Notes: a model not told the origin generated them from the letters alone. A DNA stretch of 64,000 nucleotides from Mycolicibacterium komossense (GCF_025822605.1 NZ_JACKTY010000043.1:1-64000), one strand, 5' to 3'. Positions 1-8,157 are shown, numbered from the stretch's first letter. Made by a program: numbers and translations.

Positions 1-456
1 GGCTCGGAACTCGGCAGGAAACGGTTTCGGCACGAGATTGATCCTTCCAGCAAGGACGAATCCTCACAGGTCAGGAGTCAACCAAACTGGGGGCAGTCCC
101 CTACAAGGGTGACGAGCACCCGCTGTTCGTCGTAGATGCCCGGACCCGAAGCGGACACTCCGGAGCACCCTCATTCCTGCAGAGCCGGCACTTCGCCGAA
201 GATCCCGGGGGATCAGGTGCGATCACGCCACCGCGTGGTCGGCATCTGCACCGGCCGGGTCAACCCGGATTCGAATCTTGGATTCGTTTGGTGCATCGGT
301 GAGCTTGACCGGTTGATCGAGGCTGAAAAGCGGGCAGAGAGGAGCACCTCATAGGCCCGGCCCTCCTAGACACACGCGGAACCCGCGACTACAGGGTCGC
401 GTAGGTTCTTAGAGAATCAAGTCCAAGAACCTACGCAGCGTTTAACGAAAGCCGTC
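1..456. other. Leader region without a recognised gene
   Basis: I find no convincing gene in this stretch. A 72-codon plus-strand reading frame (136-354) is open, but its translation resembles no family I know and is not clearly protein-like. There is no tRNA-like fold that I can complete. The only clear structure is a 12-bp inverted repeat at 399-436, listed separately. The region may hold the 3' flank of a gene beyond the window edge. Confidence 0.4.
399..436. promoter_or_regulatory. 12-bp perfect inverted repeat upstream of the DUF3297 gene
   Basis: GCGTAGGTTCTT (399-410) is followed after a 14-nt spacer by its exact reverse complement AAGAACCTACGC (425-436), 20 bp before the ATG at 457. 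It could be a leader hairpin, an operator, or a terminator for something upstream. It lacks a T-run, so a classical intrinsic terminator is less likely. Confidence 0.6.
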
Positions 457-714
457 ATGTCTCAGGATCAGAACACAGACGTTCCACCGAATCACCTCTC
501 CATCGATCCGCGGAGCGCCTTCTATAGCGAAGAGGCGCTCCGCCGCGACGTGGGTATTCGCTTCAATGGCGTCGAGAAAACCAATGTGCACGAATACAAC
601 GTGGCCGAGGGTTGGGTGCGGGTGGAAGTCCCTACCGCCAAGGATCGCCGCGGAAATCCGATGGTCGTCAAGCTCAGCGGCACGGTTGAACCTTATTTCC
701 GCCTAGCAAACTAG
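457..714 (+). CDS. DUF3297 family protein
   Basis: This 85-residue protein matches the DUF3297 family over its whole length. The LSIDPRSAFYSEEALRRDVG segment, the IRFNGVEKTNVHEYNVAEGW segment and the C-terminal KLSGTVEPYF are the conserved landmarks as I remember the family. Its biochemical role is not known. It is a small soluble protein with no signal peptide or membrane segment. It stands alone after a structured leader and converges with the AraC regulator downstream. Length and start fit the family, so the gene call is secure while the function is open. Confidence 0.9.
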   Translation: MSQDQNTDVPPNHLSIDPRSAFYSEEALRRDVGIRFNGVEKTNVHEYNVAEGWVRVEVPTAKDRRGNPMVVKLSGTVEPYFRLAN

Positions 715-742
715 CCGACGCCGTCGGGTTACTGGCGCGGTT

Positions 743-759
743 GCTCCAACGGTTGGAGC
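743..759. terminator. Short hairpin between convergent genes
   Basis: GCTCCAA (743-749) pairs with TTGGAGC (753-759) around a 3-nt loop, 29 bp after the DUF3297 stop and between convergent genes. There is no T-run, so a terminator role is only plausible. Confidence 0.3.
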
Positions 760-870
760 GATTGTCAAGAGTTGTGGATGAGCGTGGTGGGGGCGTGGAT
801 TGTTGTCATCCGTCCATCCGCGACACAACCGGTGGGACCGTGCCGCAACTTGGTAGGTGATGCGTTGAGG

Positions 871-1776
871 TCAGCGGTGGGCGGATGCGGCGAGTTGCCA
901 GCGTCGGGGTGGCTGGCCGTGGTGGCGGTGGAACGCGGTGGCGAACGCATACACAGAGCCGTAGCCCACGTGGGAGGCGATCTGTTCCAGGGTTGCGTCG
1001 GAGGTGAGTAGCAGGTCGCGAGCTAGCGTCATGCGCCAGTCGGTGAGGTACTTCATCGGTGTTTGTCCGAGTACTTGCTGGAAGGTGCGGGCAAAGGTGG
1101 CGCGAGACATATGAGCGAGCTTGGCGAGTTCATCGACAGTCCAAGTTCTTTCGGGCTCGCCGTGGATGGCGTGCAGCACCGGTGCCAGACGGGGATCTGA
1201 TGCCGCGCGGAACCACGCCGGTGGGTTTGGGCTGCGGCCCAGTCCGGCTCGAAGCCCGAATACGACCAGCACGTCGAGCAGCCTGTCGAGCACCGTCTGC
1301 CTTCCTGGCTGCTCGTGCAGCATCTCCCGAGACAGCAGCGCGACCACAGCGTGGATGGGCTCATCGATGCTTGCGGGCAGTGACAGCACCGGTGGAAGGG
1401 CATCGACCAAGCCCTGCCCGATGTCGCCGGTGAAGCGATAGGCGCCGCACACAAACACCGAGACGCGATCCGATGAGCCGATTTCAGCGGACTCTCGCAG
1501 CGAACGAAAGTCTTCGTGTAGCACGCACGGCGCACCCGGCTGGTGGGCGATGAAATGATCCGGGCCACCACGCACCAGAGCCAGGTCGCCTGGTCGCAGC
1601 TCGACCGGGCTGCCCATCCCGTCGACCCAGAGCCACGCGGCACCTTGGACGACAGCGTGGACGGCCAACTGGATCGCACCCGGTAACCGCAATCCCCACG
1701 GGGGCGCCGCGACGGATCGCGCGAAGACGCCGCCCGAAGCCCGGGCACGCACGAGATGCTCTTGGAGTAGATCCAC
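871..1776 (-). CDS. AraC family transcriptional regulator (cupin_6 type)
   Basis: A DNA-binding regulator of about 301 residues. The N-terminal half looks like the AraC-type cupin sensor domain (LRPGDLALVRGG, then HEDFRSL). The C-terminal half carries two helix-turn-helix motifs, with WTVDELAKLAHMSRATFARTF and the second-helix region LEQIASHVGYGSVYAFATAF, ending in HHGQPPRRW. An upstream ATG at 1839 would add 21 residues, but an 8-bp inverted repeat lies inside that extension, so I prefer the GTG at 1776. Neither start has a good ribosome binding site. It is divergent from the broken NmrA-like gene, a common arrangement in which this AraC type controls an adjacent NAD(P)-binding oxidoreductase. 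Its target gene is now decayed. Confidence 0.85.
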   Translation of the reverse strand: MDLLQEHLVRARASGGVFARSVAAPPWGLRLPGAIQLAVHAVVQGAAWLWVDGMGSPVELRPGDLALVRGGPDHFIAHQPGAPCVLHEDFRSLRESAEIGSSDRVSVFVCGAYRFTGDIGQGLVDALPPVLSLPASIDEPIHAVVALLSREMLHEQPGRQTVLDRLLDVLVVFGLRAGLGRSPNPPAWFRAASDPRLAPVLHAIHGEPERTWTVDELAKLAHMSRATFARTFQQVLGQTPMKYLTDWRMTLARDLLLTSDATLEQIASHVGYGSVYAFATAFHRHHGQPPRRWQLAASAHR

Positions 1777-1800
1777 GCAATGAGCGTCTTGCACAAATGA

Positions 1801-1829
1801 ATGAGTGTCAAGATCATTGAAACACTCAT
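1801..1829. promoter_or_regulatory. Inverted repeat in AraC/NmrA divergent region
   Basis: ATGAGTGT (1801-1808) and ACACTCAT (1822-1829) are exact inverted copies with a 13-nt spacer, just upstream of the NmrA-like start at 1852. Position and symmetry suggest the operator of the divergent AraC regulator. Confidence 0.5.
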
Positions 1830-1851
1830 CCGACGCCATGAGTATGGAGTC

Positions 1852-2390
1852 ATGAACAACATCAACGAACGTCCGGTGTTGGTGCTCGGAGCCACCGGTA
1901 AGACCGGCTCACGGGTGGCGGCCAGACTGTCACGCCAGGGGACAAGTGTCCGAACCGCTTCGCGGCATGGCAGTACGTCCGATTCGACTGGGACGACCCC
2001 ACGACCTACGCCCCGGCACTGGACGCAGTCAGAGCTGTCTAGCTGGTCGCACCGGTCATGCGGATGGACTACGCGGGGATCGTCTCCGACTTCCTCGACC
2101 AGGCCGAGCGTGCCGGGATCGGCCACGTGACTTATCTCAGCGCCTACGGCATGCAACACGCCCCAGCCGAGTTCGCGCTCCGCGCCGTCGAACTCGACCT
2201 GCTGTCCTGCTCGGCGCTGACTCACTCGACCATCCGGCCGGGGTGGTTCATGCAGAACTTCAGCGAGACCTTCCTGATGCCCAGCAACGGCGCGATCGTC
2301 GTGCCCAACGACGACGTGCTGACCGTCACCGGACGGCCACCGCTCAGCTTTACCGACTTCGCGGCACGGGCCGCACTCGCGTGGAAGTAG
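1852..2390 (+). pseudogene. Broken NmrA-like NAD(P)-binding oxidoreductase
   Basis: The reading frame from ATG 1852 encodes a Rossmann start (VLVLGATGKTGSRVAARL) typical of NmrA-like or atypical SDR proteins. Near 1970-1977 the homologous sequence jumps to another frame (VRFDWDDPTTYAPALDAVRAV). That frame then has an in-frame TAG at 2040-2042, where family members have Tyr (AV-Y-LVAP). The same frame continues after the stop with MRMDYAGIVSDFLDQAERAG and STIRPGWFMQNFSETF, family landmarks. The end (NDDVLTVTG, then SFTDFAARAALAW) joins two regions normally about 100 residues apart, so an internal deletion is also likely. The total is about 540 bp against about 870 bp for intact genes. Frameshift, nonsense and deletion together mean a true pseudogene. 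Confidence 0.8.
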
Positions 2391-2422
2391 TTCCACCCCA
2401 ACCAAAGTAAGGAATGTAAACG

Positions 2423-2863
2423 ATGACAACTTCTATTGCGAACCTGCAAGACTTCGCCGCTCTCGACCCGTTCTTCGGAATCATTGAGCAAGGATTGCAG
2501 GGTCTTGTCGATCCGGGGCATTTCTTCGACCTGATGGCCGAGGACGTGGTCACCGAGTACGTGATCACCGTGCCCGGATATCCGTCACGTATCGAGGGTC
2601 GACAGGCTCTCGCCGAGCTCTACCGCCCGTACGGGACCGCGATCCAACTCGACCGCTGCTTCGATCTGGCCGTCTACCACGACCCGGCCAAGGGTGTCGC
2701 CGTCCTCGAATATGCCTCCGAAGGCCATACCGTCGATGGAAACCGCCCCTACGCCAACCGCTTCATTTCGGTGATCACCCTGCGCGACCGGGAGGTCGTG
2801 TACTGGCGCGATTACCTCAACCCTATCGCCGTATTCAATGCACTCGGATGGCCCGCAAGCTAA
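2423..2863 (+). CDS. Nuclear transport factor 2-like / SnoaL-like protein
   Basis: This 146-residue protein has the size and layout of the cone-shaped NTF2/SnoaL fold. It starts with a helical segment, then DVVTEYVITVPGYPSRIEG, GRQALAELYRPYG, and a C-terminal sheet with NRFISVITLRDREVVYWRDY, followed by LNPIAVFNAL. The RDYLNP ending is common in SnoaL-like proteins that accompany NmrA-type oxidoreductases, and it sits 32 bp after the broken NmrA gene in the same direction, so the two probably formed a pair. Enzymatic function cannot be predicted; members include isomerases, cyclases and non-catalytic binders. Confidence 0.85.
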   Translation: MTTSIANLQDFAALDPFFGIIEQGLQGLVDPGHFFDLMAEDVVTEYVITVPGYPSRIEGRQALAELYRPYGTAIQLDRCFDLAVYHDPAKGVAVLEYASEGHTVDGNRPYANRFISVITLRDREVVYWRDYLNPIAVFNALGWPAS

Positions 2864-2875
2864 TCGCTTGCGTCT

Positions 2876-3163
2876 GTAGGACTTGGCCTCGTCGTGCCAC
2901 TGCGCCGTGGGCTGGGTGATCGTCATCGCCGACAGACCGGCACCCGAGCCCAGGAACTGCTGAAACGCAGGTCCGAAATCGCTGGTCGACAACCTATGCA
3001 GGTACAGCAAGGGGGGTACCTCGGTCATCTGCGGAGACTTGCGTGCCCACGGCGGCAAGATCGCCGAACAAAACCACTGCCGCTCAACGGTATCGGGGTC
3101 AACCCGGCGGTCGTTGACCGGCGGCGCTTTGGCCGCCACCGCGCCGGCGGCTGTCACCACGGG
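2876..3163 (-). pseudogene. IS256-family (mutator) transposase fragment
   Basis: The minus strand encodes a run that matches the N-terminal part of actinobacterial IS256-type transposases: VVTAAGAV, APPVNDRRVDPDT, FCSAILPPWARKSPQMTEV, LLYLHRLSTSDFGPAFQQFL and GSGAGLSAMTITQPTAQW. The usual start upstream is degenerate, and the match stops at about 2876, 13 bp beyond the stop codon of the NTF2-like gene. The DDE catalytic part is therefore missing. No terminal inverted repeats were recognised. This is a dead, truncated element that fills most of the 2864-3307 gap and marks an old insertion or rearrangement boundary. Confidence 0.75.
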
Positions 3164-3307
3164 GACGGAGCGACGTTGATGGAGTTCGCTGTTGTTGGCC
3201 CGGCCGGTACAGCCAGCAGCTACCCATTGTCCTGTCGATCTGAGCTGCGGGGCCGTGCCGCACACATCTGAAACCTCCGCAGCGGCAACAGGATCCCGAC
3301 AACGCCG

Positions 3308-4741
3308 TTAACAAGTGCTGGGTACTGGACTGTCCACGGTCAGTGTTTGTGCGACTTCGTCACCAAACTCAGCCCGTTCGAGTCTGCGCTTCAACGTGGT
3401 GAGAAATCGTGCTGCGTCGGCTCCGTCGATGAGTCGGTGGTCGTAGGTGAGGGCGAAGTACGCCATGTCGCGAATTTCGATGGTTTGAGTGCCATCCTCG
3501 TTGGTGCCTACCGTGGCCCGCGCCACGACTGCACCGGTGCCGAGGATGGCGACCTGGGGTTGATTGATGATGGGGGTATCGAAGAGGGCTCCCCTGGATC
3601 CGGTGTTTGTGACGGTGAAGGTGCCTGCGGCTTGGTCGTCGGGACTGAGCTTGCCTGTCCGTGCGCGATCAGCCAGAGACACTGTTGCAGCGCCGATCTG
3701 AGCAATATTGAGCGTGCTCGCGTCCCGGATCACCGGTGCCAACAAGCCGCGGTCGGTGTCCACGGCGACGTTGAGATGGATGGAGCCGTGATAGGTGACG
3801 GTTTCGCCGTCGGCCGCGATAGAGGCGTTGAGCGCAGGGAATTCTGCGAGGGTGTCGATGGCTGCGCGCAAGAAGAACTGGGTGAAGGAGAGTTTAATTC
3901 CATGAGCGTCCAAGAACGCCGATCCGTATTGCTTTCGCAACTCGTTGATGGCGGTGACGTCGGCTTCGATGACGGTGGTCAATTGTGCTGATGTGCGCAG
4001 AGATTCCACCATTCGGGTGGCGATGACGGTGCGCAAACGGGTGAGCTTTTCGGTGCGGTCCGCTCGTGGCGTTCGGCCGGGCGCCGAGAGTGCAGTGGTG
4101 GGTAGGTCCACCAGTCGAATACGGCCGCGGTGGCCTGTCCCGCGCAGGTGTTCAGTGTCCAACCCCCGCTCGCGGATACGCAGGCTGACCAGGGTGCTGA
4201 GGTAGAGATTCGTGGCCGTCAGAGGGTCGCCCGGTTGTATTTGCGGGGCGCGGTCGCGAGCCGGTTGGGATGCCGCCGCTGCGGCCAGGATGTCGGCCTT
4301 GCGGATGCGGTTGCCGATGCCGCTGCCTTGGATGCCGGAGAGGTCAACACCGTGCTCGCTCGCCAGTCGGCGGACGAGGGGGGTGACGTAGGGCCTGTCG
4401 ACGGTGCCGTTATTGGATTGTCCGCCATCAGGTTCGGCTATCGTGTGCGTCACTTCAGGAGCTGAAGCTGGCGGTATGGGAGTGGTAGCCTCGGGCGCGG
4501 CGACGCTTTGGTCGATGACAGCCACCTTCGCCCCGATGAGCAGCACCTGGCCTTCCTCGGCCAGCACTTCGCTCAGTCGCCCTGATGCGGGAGCGCTGAC
4601 TTCGGTGTCCACTTTGTCGGTGGACACTTCGAGCAGTGGGTCTCCCTCCTGCACCTGGTCGCCGGGAAAGCACAGCCATCGACTGATGGTGGCTTCGCTG
4701 ACGCTTTCGCCGAGGTCGGGCAAGGTCACTACAAACGGCAT
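3308..4741 (-). CDS. 2-oxoacid dehydrogenase E2 (dihydrolipoamide acyltransferase)
   Basis: A 477-residue E2 component that transfers an acyl group from the E1-bound intermediate via lipoyl-lysine to CoA. An N-terminal lipoyl domain (about 1-77) has the STDKVDTEV motif with Lys43. A peripheral subunit-binding domain follows at about 117-153 (VTPLVRRLASEHGVDL, GSGIGNRIRKADIL). A second, degenerate-looking copy lies at about 180-215 (LRGTGHRGRIRLVDL). The acyltransferase domain runs from about 230 to the end and carries DHRLIDG with His435. The ATG at 4741 begins the canonical MPFVVTLPDLGESVSEA and follows a GAGGA site. It lies 117 bp downstream of the fused E1 gene, so the two form an E1-E2 pair. 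No E3 gene is adjacent; the E3 at 26560 or a housekeeping one may serve. Confidence 0.93.
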   Translation of the reverse strand: MPFVVTLPDLGESVSEATISRWLCFPGDQVQEGDPLLEVSTDKVDTEVSAPASGRLSEVLAEEGQVLLIGAKVAVIDQSVAAPEATTPIPPASAPEVTHTIAEPDGGQSNNGTVDRPYVTPLVRRLASEHGVDLSGIQGSGIGNRIRKADILAAAAASQPARDRAPQIQPGDPLTATNLYLSTLVSLRIRERGLDTEHLRGTGHRGRIRLVDLPTTALSAPGRTPRADRTEKLTRLRTVIATRMVESLRTSAQLTTVIEADVTAINELRKQYGSAFLDAHGIKLSFTQFFLRAAIDTLAEFPALNASIAADGETVTYHGSIHLNVAVDTDRGLLAPVIRDASTLNIAQIGAATVSLADRARTGKLSPDDQAAGTFTVTNTGSRGALFDTPIINQPQVAILGTGAVVARATVGTNEDGTQTIEIRDMAYFALTYDHRLIDGADAARFLTTLKRRLERAEFGDEVAQTLTVDSPVPSTC

Positions 4742-4858
4742 GAGTGTGTTCCTCGTGATCGGTGGGCCCAGCGAGGGCCGGCAGTGGCGGCGTGGACGGG
4801 TGACGCGGTAACTGCGATGGGTATGCACATTCGCCGCGCGGGCCGGACGGTGTTTGGG

Positions 4859-6850
4859 CTAGATGAGGCTTGGTTCTGCCAGTTTGTTTGCGGCGGCGAC
4901 GATGTCGGCGGCGCGGGGCAAGACAGCGGCCTGCAGCACGGGTGCTGAGGGCATGCGCAGGTCGTTGAGTCCGACCCGGGTGACCGGAGCGGATAGGAGG
5001 TCGAAGTGCCGTTCGGTGATGTGGGCGGCGATTTCGGCGCCGAACCCGGCGGTGAGATTGGCCTCGTGAGCGACCACGACGCGTCCGCCGGCGGCGCGAA
5101 CCACCTCGGCGATGGCCGCTTCATCGAGGGGGCGCAGCCAGCGCAGATCGAGAACGGATGCACGGATATCGTTGTGCGCCAGAAGATCTGCTGCGGTGAG
5201 GGCTTCGTGGACCATGGACCCCCAGGTGATGATCGCCACGTCGGCTCCATTGCGGTGGATGCGCGCTCCGGCGGCGAGCTCGACCAGGCCGCCGACGGTG
5301 ACGGGGCCAGCTTCTTGGTAGAGGCTGCGATGTTCGATGAGTATGGTCGGATCGGGGTCGGCGACGGCGGCGCGGGTCATTGCGTAGGCGTCTTGGGCGG
5401 TGGCTGGCAGGCCGACTTTGATGCCCGGGATGTGGGCGAGGATGGCTTCGATGCTCTGTGAGTGTTGAGCGCAGGAGCCGGGTGTGACGCCTTGTTGCAT
5501 ACGGACCACCAGGGGCGCGCTAAGCCGGGATCGGCTCACGTAGCGGACGTTGGCCGCCTGATTGATTATCTGATCGAGTGCGACGAAAAGGAAGTCGGCC
5601 CACATGATTTCGACGACAGGCCGCAGGCCCTCGATCGCTGCACCGACGGCTGCGCCGAGAATCCCGGCCTCCGCGATGGGGGTGTCGAAGATTCGGCGAT
5701 CGCCATAGTCTTTGTGCAGGCCGCGGGTGACGCCGAAGATGCCACCGGCGAATCCGACGTCTTCTCCCCAGATGGCGACCTCAGGACGATTGTCCATTTC
5801 GGTGCGCAGCGCGAGGTTGATCGCGCGCAGATAGGTCAGGTCCTTGGCAGGTTCGACAGGACTGGTCGGTCTGTAGTCACTGCTGAGGTCGGGGGCTATG
5901 ACGTGGGTGTACACATCGGCGACGGCGGGGTCGGGTGCGGTGCGCACCCGTGCGGCGATCTCATCGATCAGGGTGTACACCTGCTCGTCGATATCGTCGA
6001 TCTGGTCCTCCGTCAGCGTGCCGTCGGCGAGGGCGCGCAGAATCAGTCGCGGCAGCGGGTCTGCGGATCGGGCGGCGTCGGCATCCTCTTGCGAGCGGTA
6101 GTGCTGAATGTCCTTGTTGTAGTGCCCAGATAGCCGCGCGGTCTTGCATTCCAACAGCACCGGTCCGTTACCGGCTCGACATTTCTCGGCAGCGTCGGCC
6201 ACGGCATCGCGAACGGCAAACGGGTCGTTGCCGTCGACGACGTGGCTTTCGATGCCCAGGCCTTGGGAGCGTTCGGCGAGATCGGCGACACGGTTGATAC
6301 CCGAGATGGCTGTCATCTCGGCCCAGCCGTTGTTCTCGCACAGGAAGATGACGGGCAGGTTGCGTGACGCGGCGAAGATCATTCCTTCGGTGGTGGCGCC
6401 CTGGTTCATGGCGCCGTCGCCGACGGAGGTGACCACCACCCGGTTAGTACCCAGGTACTGGGCGGCCAGTGCGACGCCGCCGGCGATGGGGACACCGGCG
6501 CCGACGATGGAGTTTTCGCCGAGGAAGCCATTGTCGGGGTCGCTGAGCAGGGGCGAGCCGGCACGGCCGCCGTTGACGCCGGTGCCGCGCTGGGCGATTT
6601 CGGCCATGAGTGCTTCGGGGTCGGTGCCGCAGGCCAGCGCCCAGCCATGCCCGCGGTAGGTCGAGAGCACGCGGTCCTGGTCGCGCAGGGCAGCCAGCGT
6701 TCCGACGGGGATGGCTTCTTGGCCCAGGCACAGGTGAATCGAGCCGGCGATGACGCCGTCGCGACCCAGGTCGAGGATCTGTTCCTCGAACCGGCGGATG
6801 GTGGCCATCTGACGGTAGGCGGCAGCGGGGGTGAAGTGCGGGGTGCTCAC
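4859..6850 (-). CDS. Fused E1 alpha-beta 2-oxoacid dehydrogenase (acetoin/branched-chain type)
   Basis: A 663-residue thiamine-diphosphate enzyme in which the alpha and beta subunits are one chain. The alpha half (about 1-325) has SIHLCLGQEAIPVG, TYRGHGWALACG and the ThDP/Mg motif from GDG (144-146) to NN (173-174). The beta half (about 335-663) starts at LTYLRAINLALRTEM and contains AIWGEDVGFAGGIFGVTRGL, DTPIAEAGILGAAVGAAIEG, EIMWADF and a transketolase C-terminal domain (VLDLRWLRPLD, VVVAHEAN). It decarboxylates a 2-oxoacid or acetoin and passes the acyl group to the E2 downstream. Fused E1 chains are known but less common than split subunits. The substrate cannot be deduced; the cluster context (amine and sugar-acid-like enzymes) points to a side-pathway 2-oxoacid. 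Confidence 0.93.
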   Translation of the reverse strand: MSTPHFTPAAAYRQMATIRRFEEQILDLGRDGVIAGSIHLCLGQEAIPVGTLAALRDQDRVLSTYRGHGWALACGTDPEALMAEIAQRGTGVNGGRAGSPLLSDPDNGFLGENSIVGAGVPIAGGVALAAQYLGTNRVVVTSVGDGAMNQGATTEGMIFAASRNLPVIFLCENNGWAEMTAISGINRVADLAERSQGLGIESHVVDGNDPFAVRDAVADAAEKCRAGNGPVLLECKTARLSGHYNKDIQHYRSQEDADAARSADPLPRLILRALADGTLTEDQIDDIDEQVYTLIDEIAARVRTAPDPAVADVYTHVIAPDLSSDYRPTSPVEPAKDLTYLRAINLALRTEMDNRPEVAIWGEDVGFAGGIFGVTRGLHKDYGDRRIFDTPIAEAGILGAAVGAAIEGLRPVVEIMWADFLFVALDQIINQAANVRYVSRSRLSAPLVVRMQQGVTPGSCAQHSQSIEAILAHIPGIKVGLPATAQDAYAMTRAAVADPDPTILIEHRSLYQEAGPVTVGGLVELAAGARIHRNGADVAIITWGSMVHEALTAADLLAHNDIRASVLDLRWLRPLDEAAIAEVVRAAGGRVVVAHEANLTAGFGAEIAAHITERHFDLLSAPVTRVGLNDLRMPSAPVLQAAVLPRAADIVAAANKLAEPSLI

Positions 6851-6897
6851 GTGAACTCCTGGTTCGTTGAGGCGACGACGCTGTGGTCAGCAGGTGG

Positions 6898-7968
6898 CTA
6901 GGTAAAGGTCAAAATGGCGCGGCCCCGGACGCGGCCGTGGGCGAGATCGTCGATGGCGCGGTTGATCTCGGGCAGGTCGTAGCGATCGGTCACCAGAGCG
7001 TTCAGGTCGATGTCGCCGTCGGCGCACCAGCGCGCAAGTTCTGGGATGACCGTGGCGATGTCGTCCGGGACACCGAGGCTGGCGGTCGCGGTCTTCTGCC
7101 CGATGAGTAGGTCGCGAGCGGAGACACCGACACCGGGCGCGGGGACCCCGACGATCACCAGCTGCCCGCCGCGCGAACGGCCGAGAACACCGCGACGCAC
7201 TGTCGACAACGCGGTATCGAGGGTGGATTGTGTCGCCACGCAGTCGAATACGTAGTCCGCGCCGGTCGAACCGTCGGGTTGGGCAGTAATCTCCCGCAAT
7301 GAGTGAAGGGGCTCAGCAGACGACGCATCGACGGTGTGGGTGGCGCCGAATGCCCGCGCGAGTTCGAGTTTGTCTGCTGAGACGTCGACCGCGACGATGA
7401 GTGCCGCGTGCGCGCGGCGGGCCGCGGCGATCGCCGAGAGTCCGACCCCGCCGGCACCCCACACGACCACACTGGTGCCTGCCCGGACGCGGGCGGTACG
7501 GGCGACGGCCGAAGCGCCGGTCAAGACGGCGCACCCCAACACGGCAGCGGCGTCGCTGGCCACGGCGTCAGGGATGACGACCACATAGCGCTGGTCGATC
7601 AGACTGTGTGTGGCCCAGGTGAACACCATCTCGTCGGTGCTGGCGTACTCGCCATTGCGCAGGGTGATTCCGGCGCGCCAAGGGGTGCCCTCACCTGGGC
7701 GCGGCACCCAGGACACCGACACACGGTCTGCCGGGGCGACGGCGGTGACGCCGGGACCGACAGCCTCGACGATGCCGCACGCCTCGTGTCCGAGCAAGAA
7801 GGTCTGCTGGCGCGCGGCGTGGATCTCGTGCAGTTGGCTGTGGCAGACCCCCGCCCCCAGATTGCGCACGAGGATCTGCCCAGGGCCCGGTTCGGGTAGA
7901 TCGACCGTCTCGATCACGAGATCGGAGGTGCCGGCTCGCAGGACGGCTACCTGAGCTTCAGTAGGCAT
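6898..7968 (-). CDS. Zinc-type alcohol dehydrogenase (MDR family)
   Basis: This 356-residue medium-chain dehydrogenase keeps the catalytic zinc ligands: Cys42 in GAGVCHSQLHE, GHE at 60-62 and the later VLGCAVLTG cysteine. A Rossmann NAD(P) site (VWGAGGVGLSAIAA) sits in the middle, with AVDVSADKLELARAFGATH after it. The four-cysteine structural zinc lobe found in classical ADHs between about 90 and 115 is absent: the sequence there reads RPGEGTPWRAGITLRNGEY with no cysteine. The general layout resembles actinobacterial class-III/MDR-like dehydrogenases. It is transcribed with the fused E1 gene, 47 bp upstream of it. It probably supplies an aldehyde or ketone on the way to the E1 substrate. Confidence 0.9.
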   Translation of the reverse strand: MPTEAQVAVLRAGTSDLVIETVDLPEPGPGQILVRNLGAGVCHSQLHEIHAARQQTFLLGHEACGIVEAVGPGVTAVAPADRVSVSWVPRPGEGTPWRAGITLRNGEYASTDEMVFTWATHSLIDQRYVVVIPDAVASDAAAVLGCAVLTGASAVARTARVRAGTSVVVWGAGGVGLSAIAAARRAHAALIVAVDVSADKLELARAFGATHTVDASSAEPLHSLREITAQPDGSTGADYVFDCVATQSTLDTALSTVRRGVLGRSRGGQLVIVGVPAPGVGVSARDLLIGQKTATASLGVPDDIATVIPELARWCADGDIDLNALVTDRYDLPEINRAIDDLAHGRVRGRAILTFT

Positions 7969-8042
7969 TTCGAGGGCTTCCCATCCTTACGTGACTGCGT
8001 AGGCGCAGCTCACAAATCGCTGGTAGATAGGCACCATAGCAC

Positions 8043-8157
8043 TACATCAGCATGAGATGTAACACGTAAAATAGCGATATATAGAAAACCGTAGGCTGGC
8101 GCGGATGGCGAAGCGGGATGGGGGAACCGGCCGCGACTATGTATCGCTATTTTATGT
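8043..8157. promoter_or_regulatory. Divergent control region with long inverted repeat
   Basis: Between the divergent MDR dehydrogenase and permease genes, two 21-bp arms (8064-8084 and 8137-8157) are inverted copies matching at 19 of 21 positions, with a 52-bp spacer. Their shared core is AAAATAGCGATA, AT-rich against a GC-rich background. A second, shorter palindrome (TACATC 8043-8048, GATGTA 8056-8061) lies beside the left arm. The layout suggests a dimeric regulator binding two sites, perhaps with looping, that controls both directions. The IclR protein encoded at 15892 is the closest candidate. Confidence 0.6.

Noticed and set aside
241..300. A GGATTCGAATC segment resembling a tRNA T-arm
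   Set aside because: No acceptor, D-arm or anticodon stem can be built around it on either strand.
136..354. A 72-codon plus-strand reading frame near the window start
   Set aside because: Its translation matches no family I know, has no good ribosome binding site and looks like random coding in GC-rich DNA.
1053..2429. A long minus-strand reading frame of 458 codons over the AraC and NmrA genes
   Set aside because: It is a shadow in another frame of the AraC gene; its protein has no family features and is Arg/Ser-rich.
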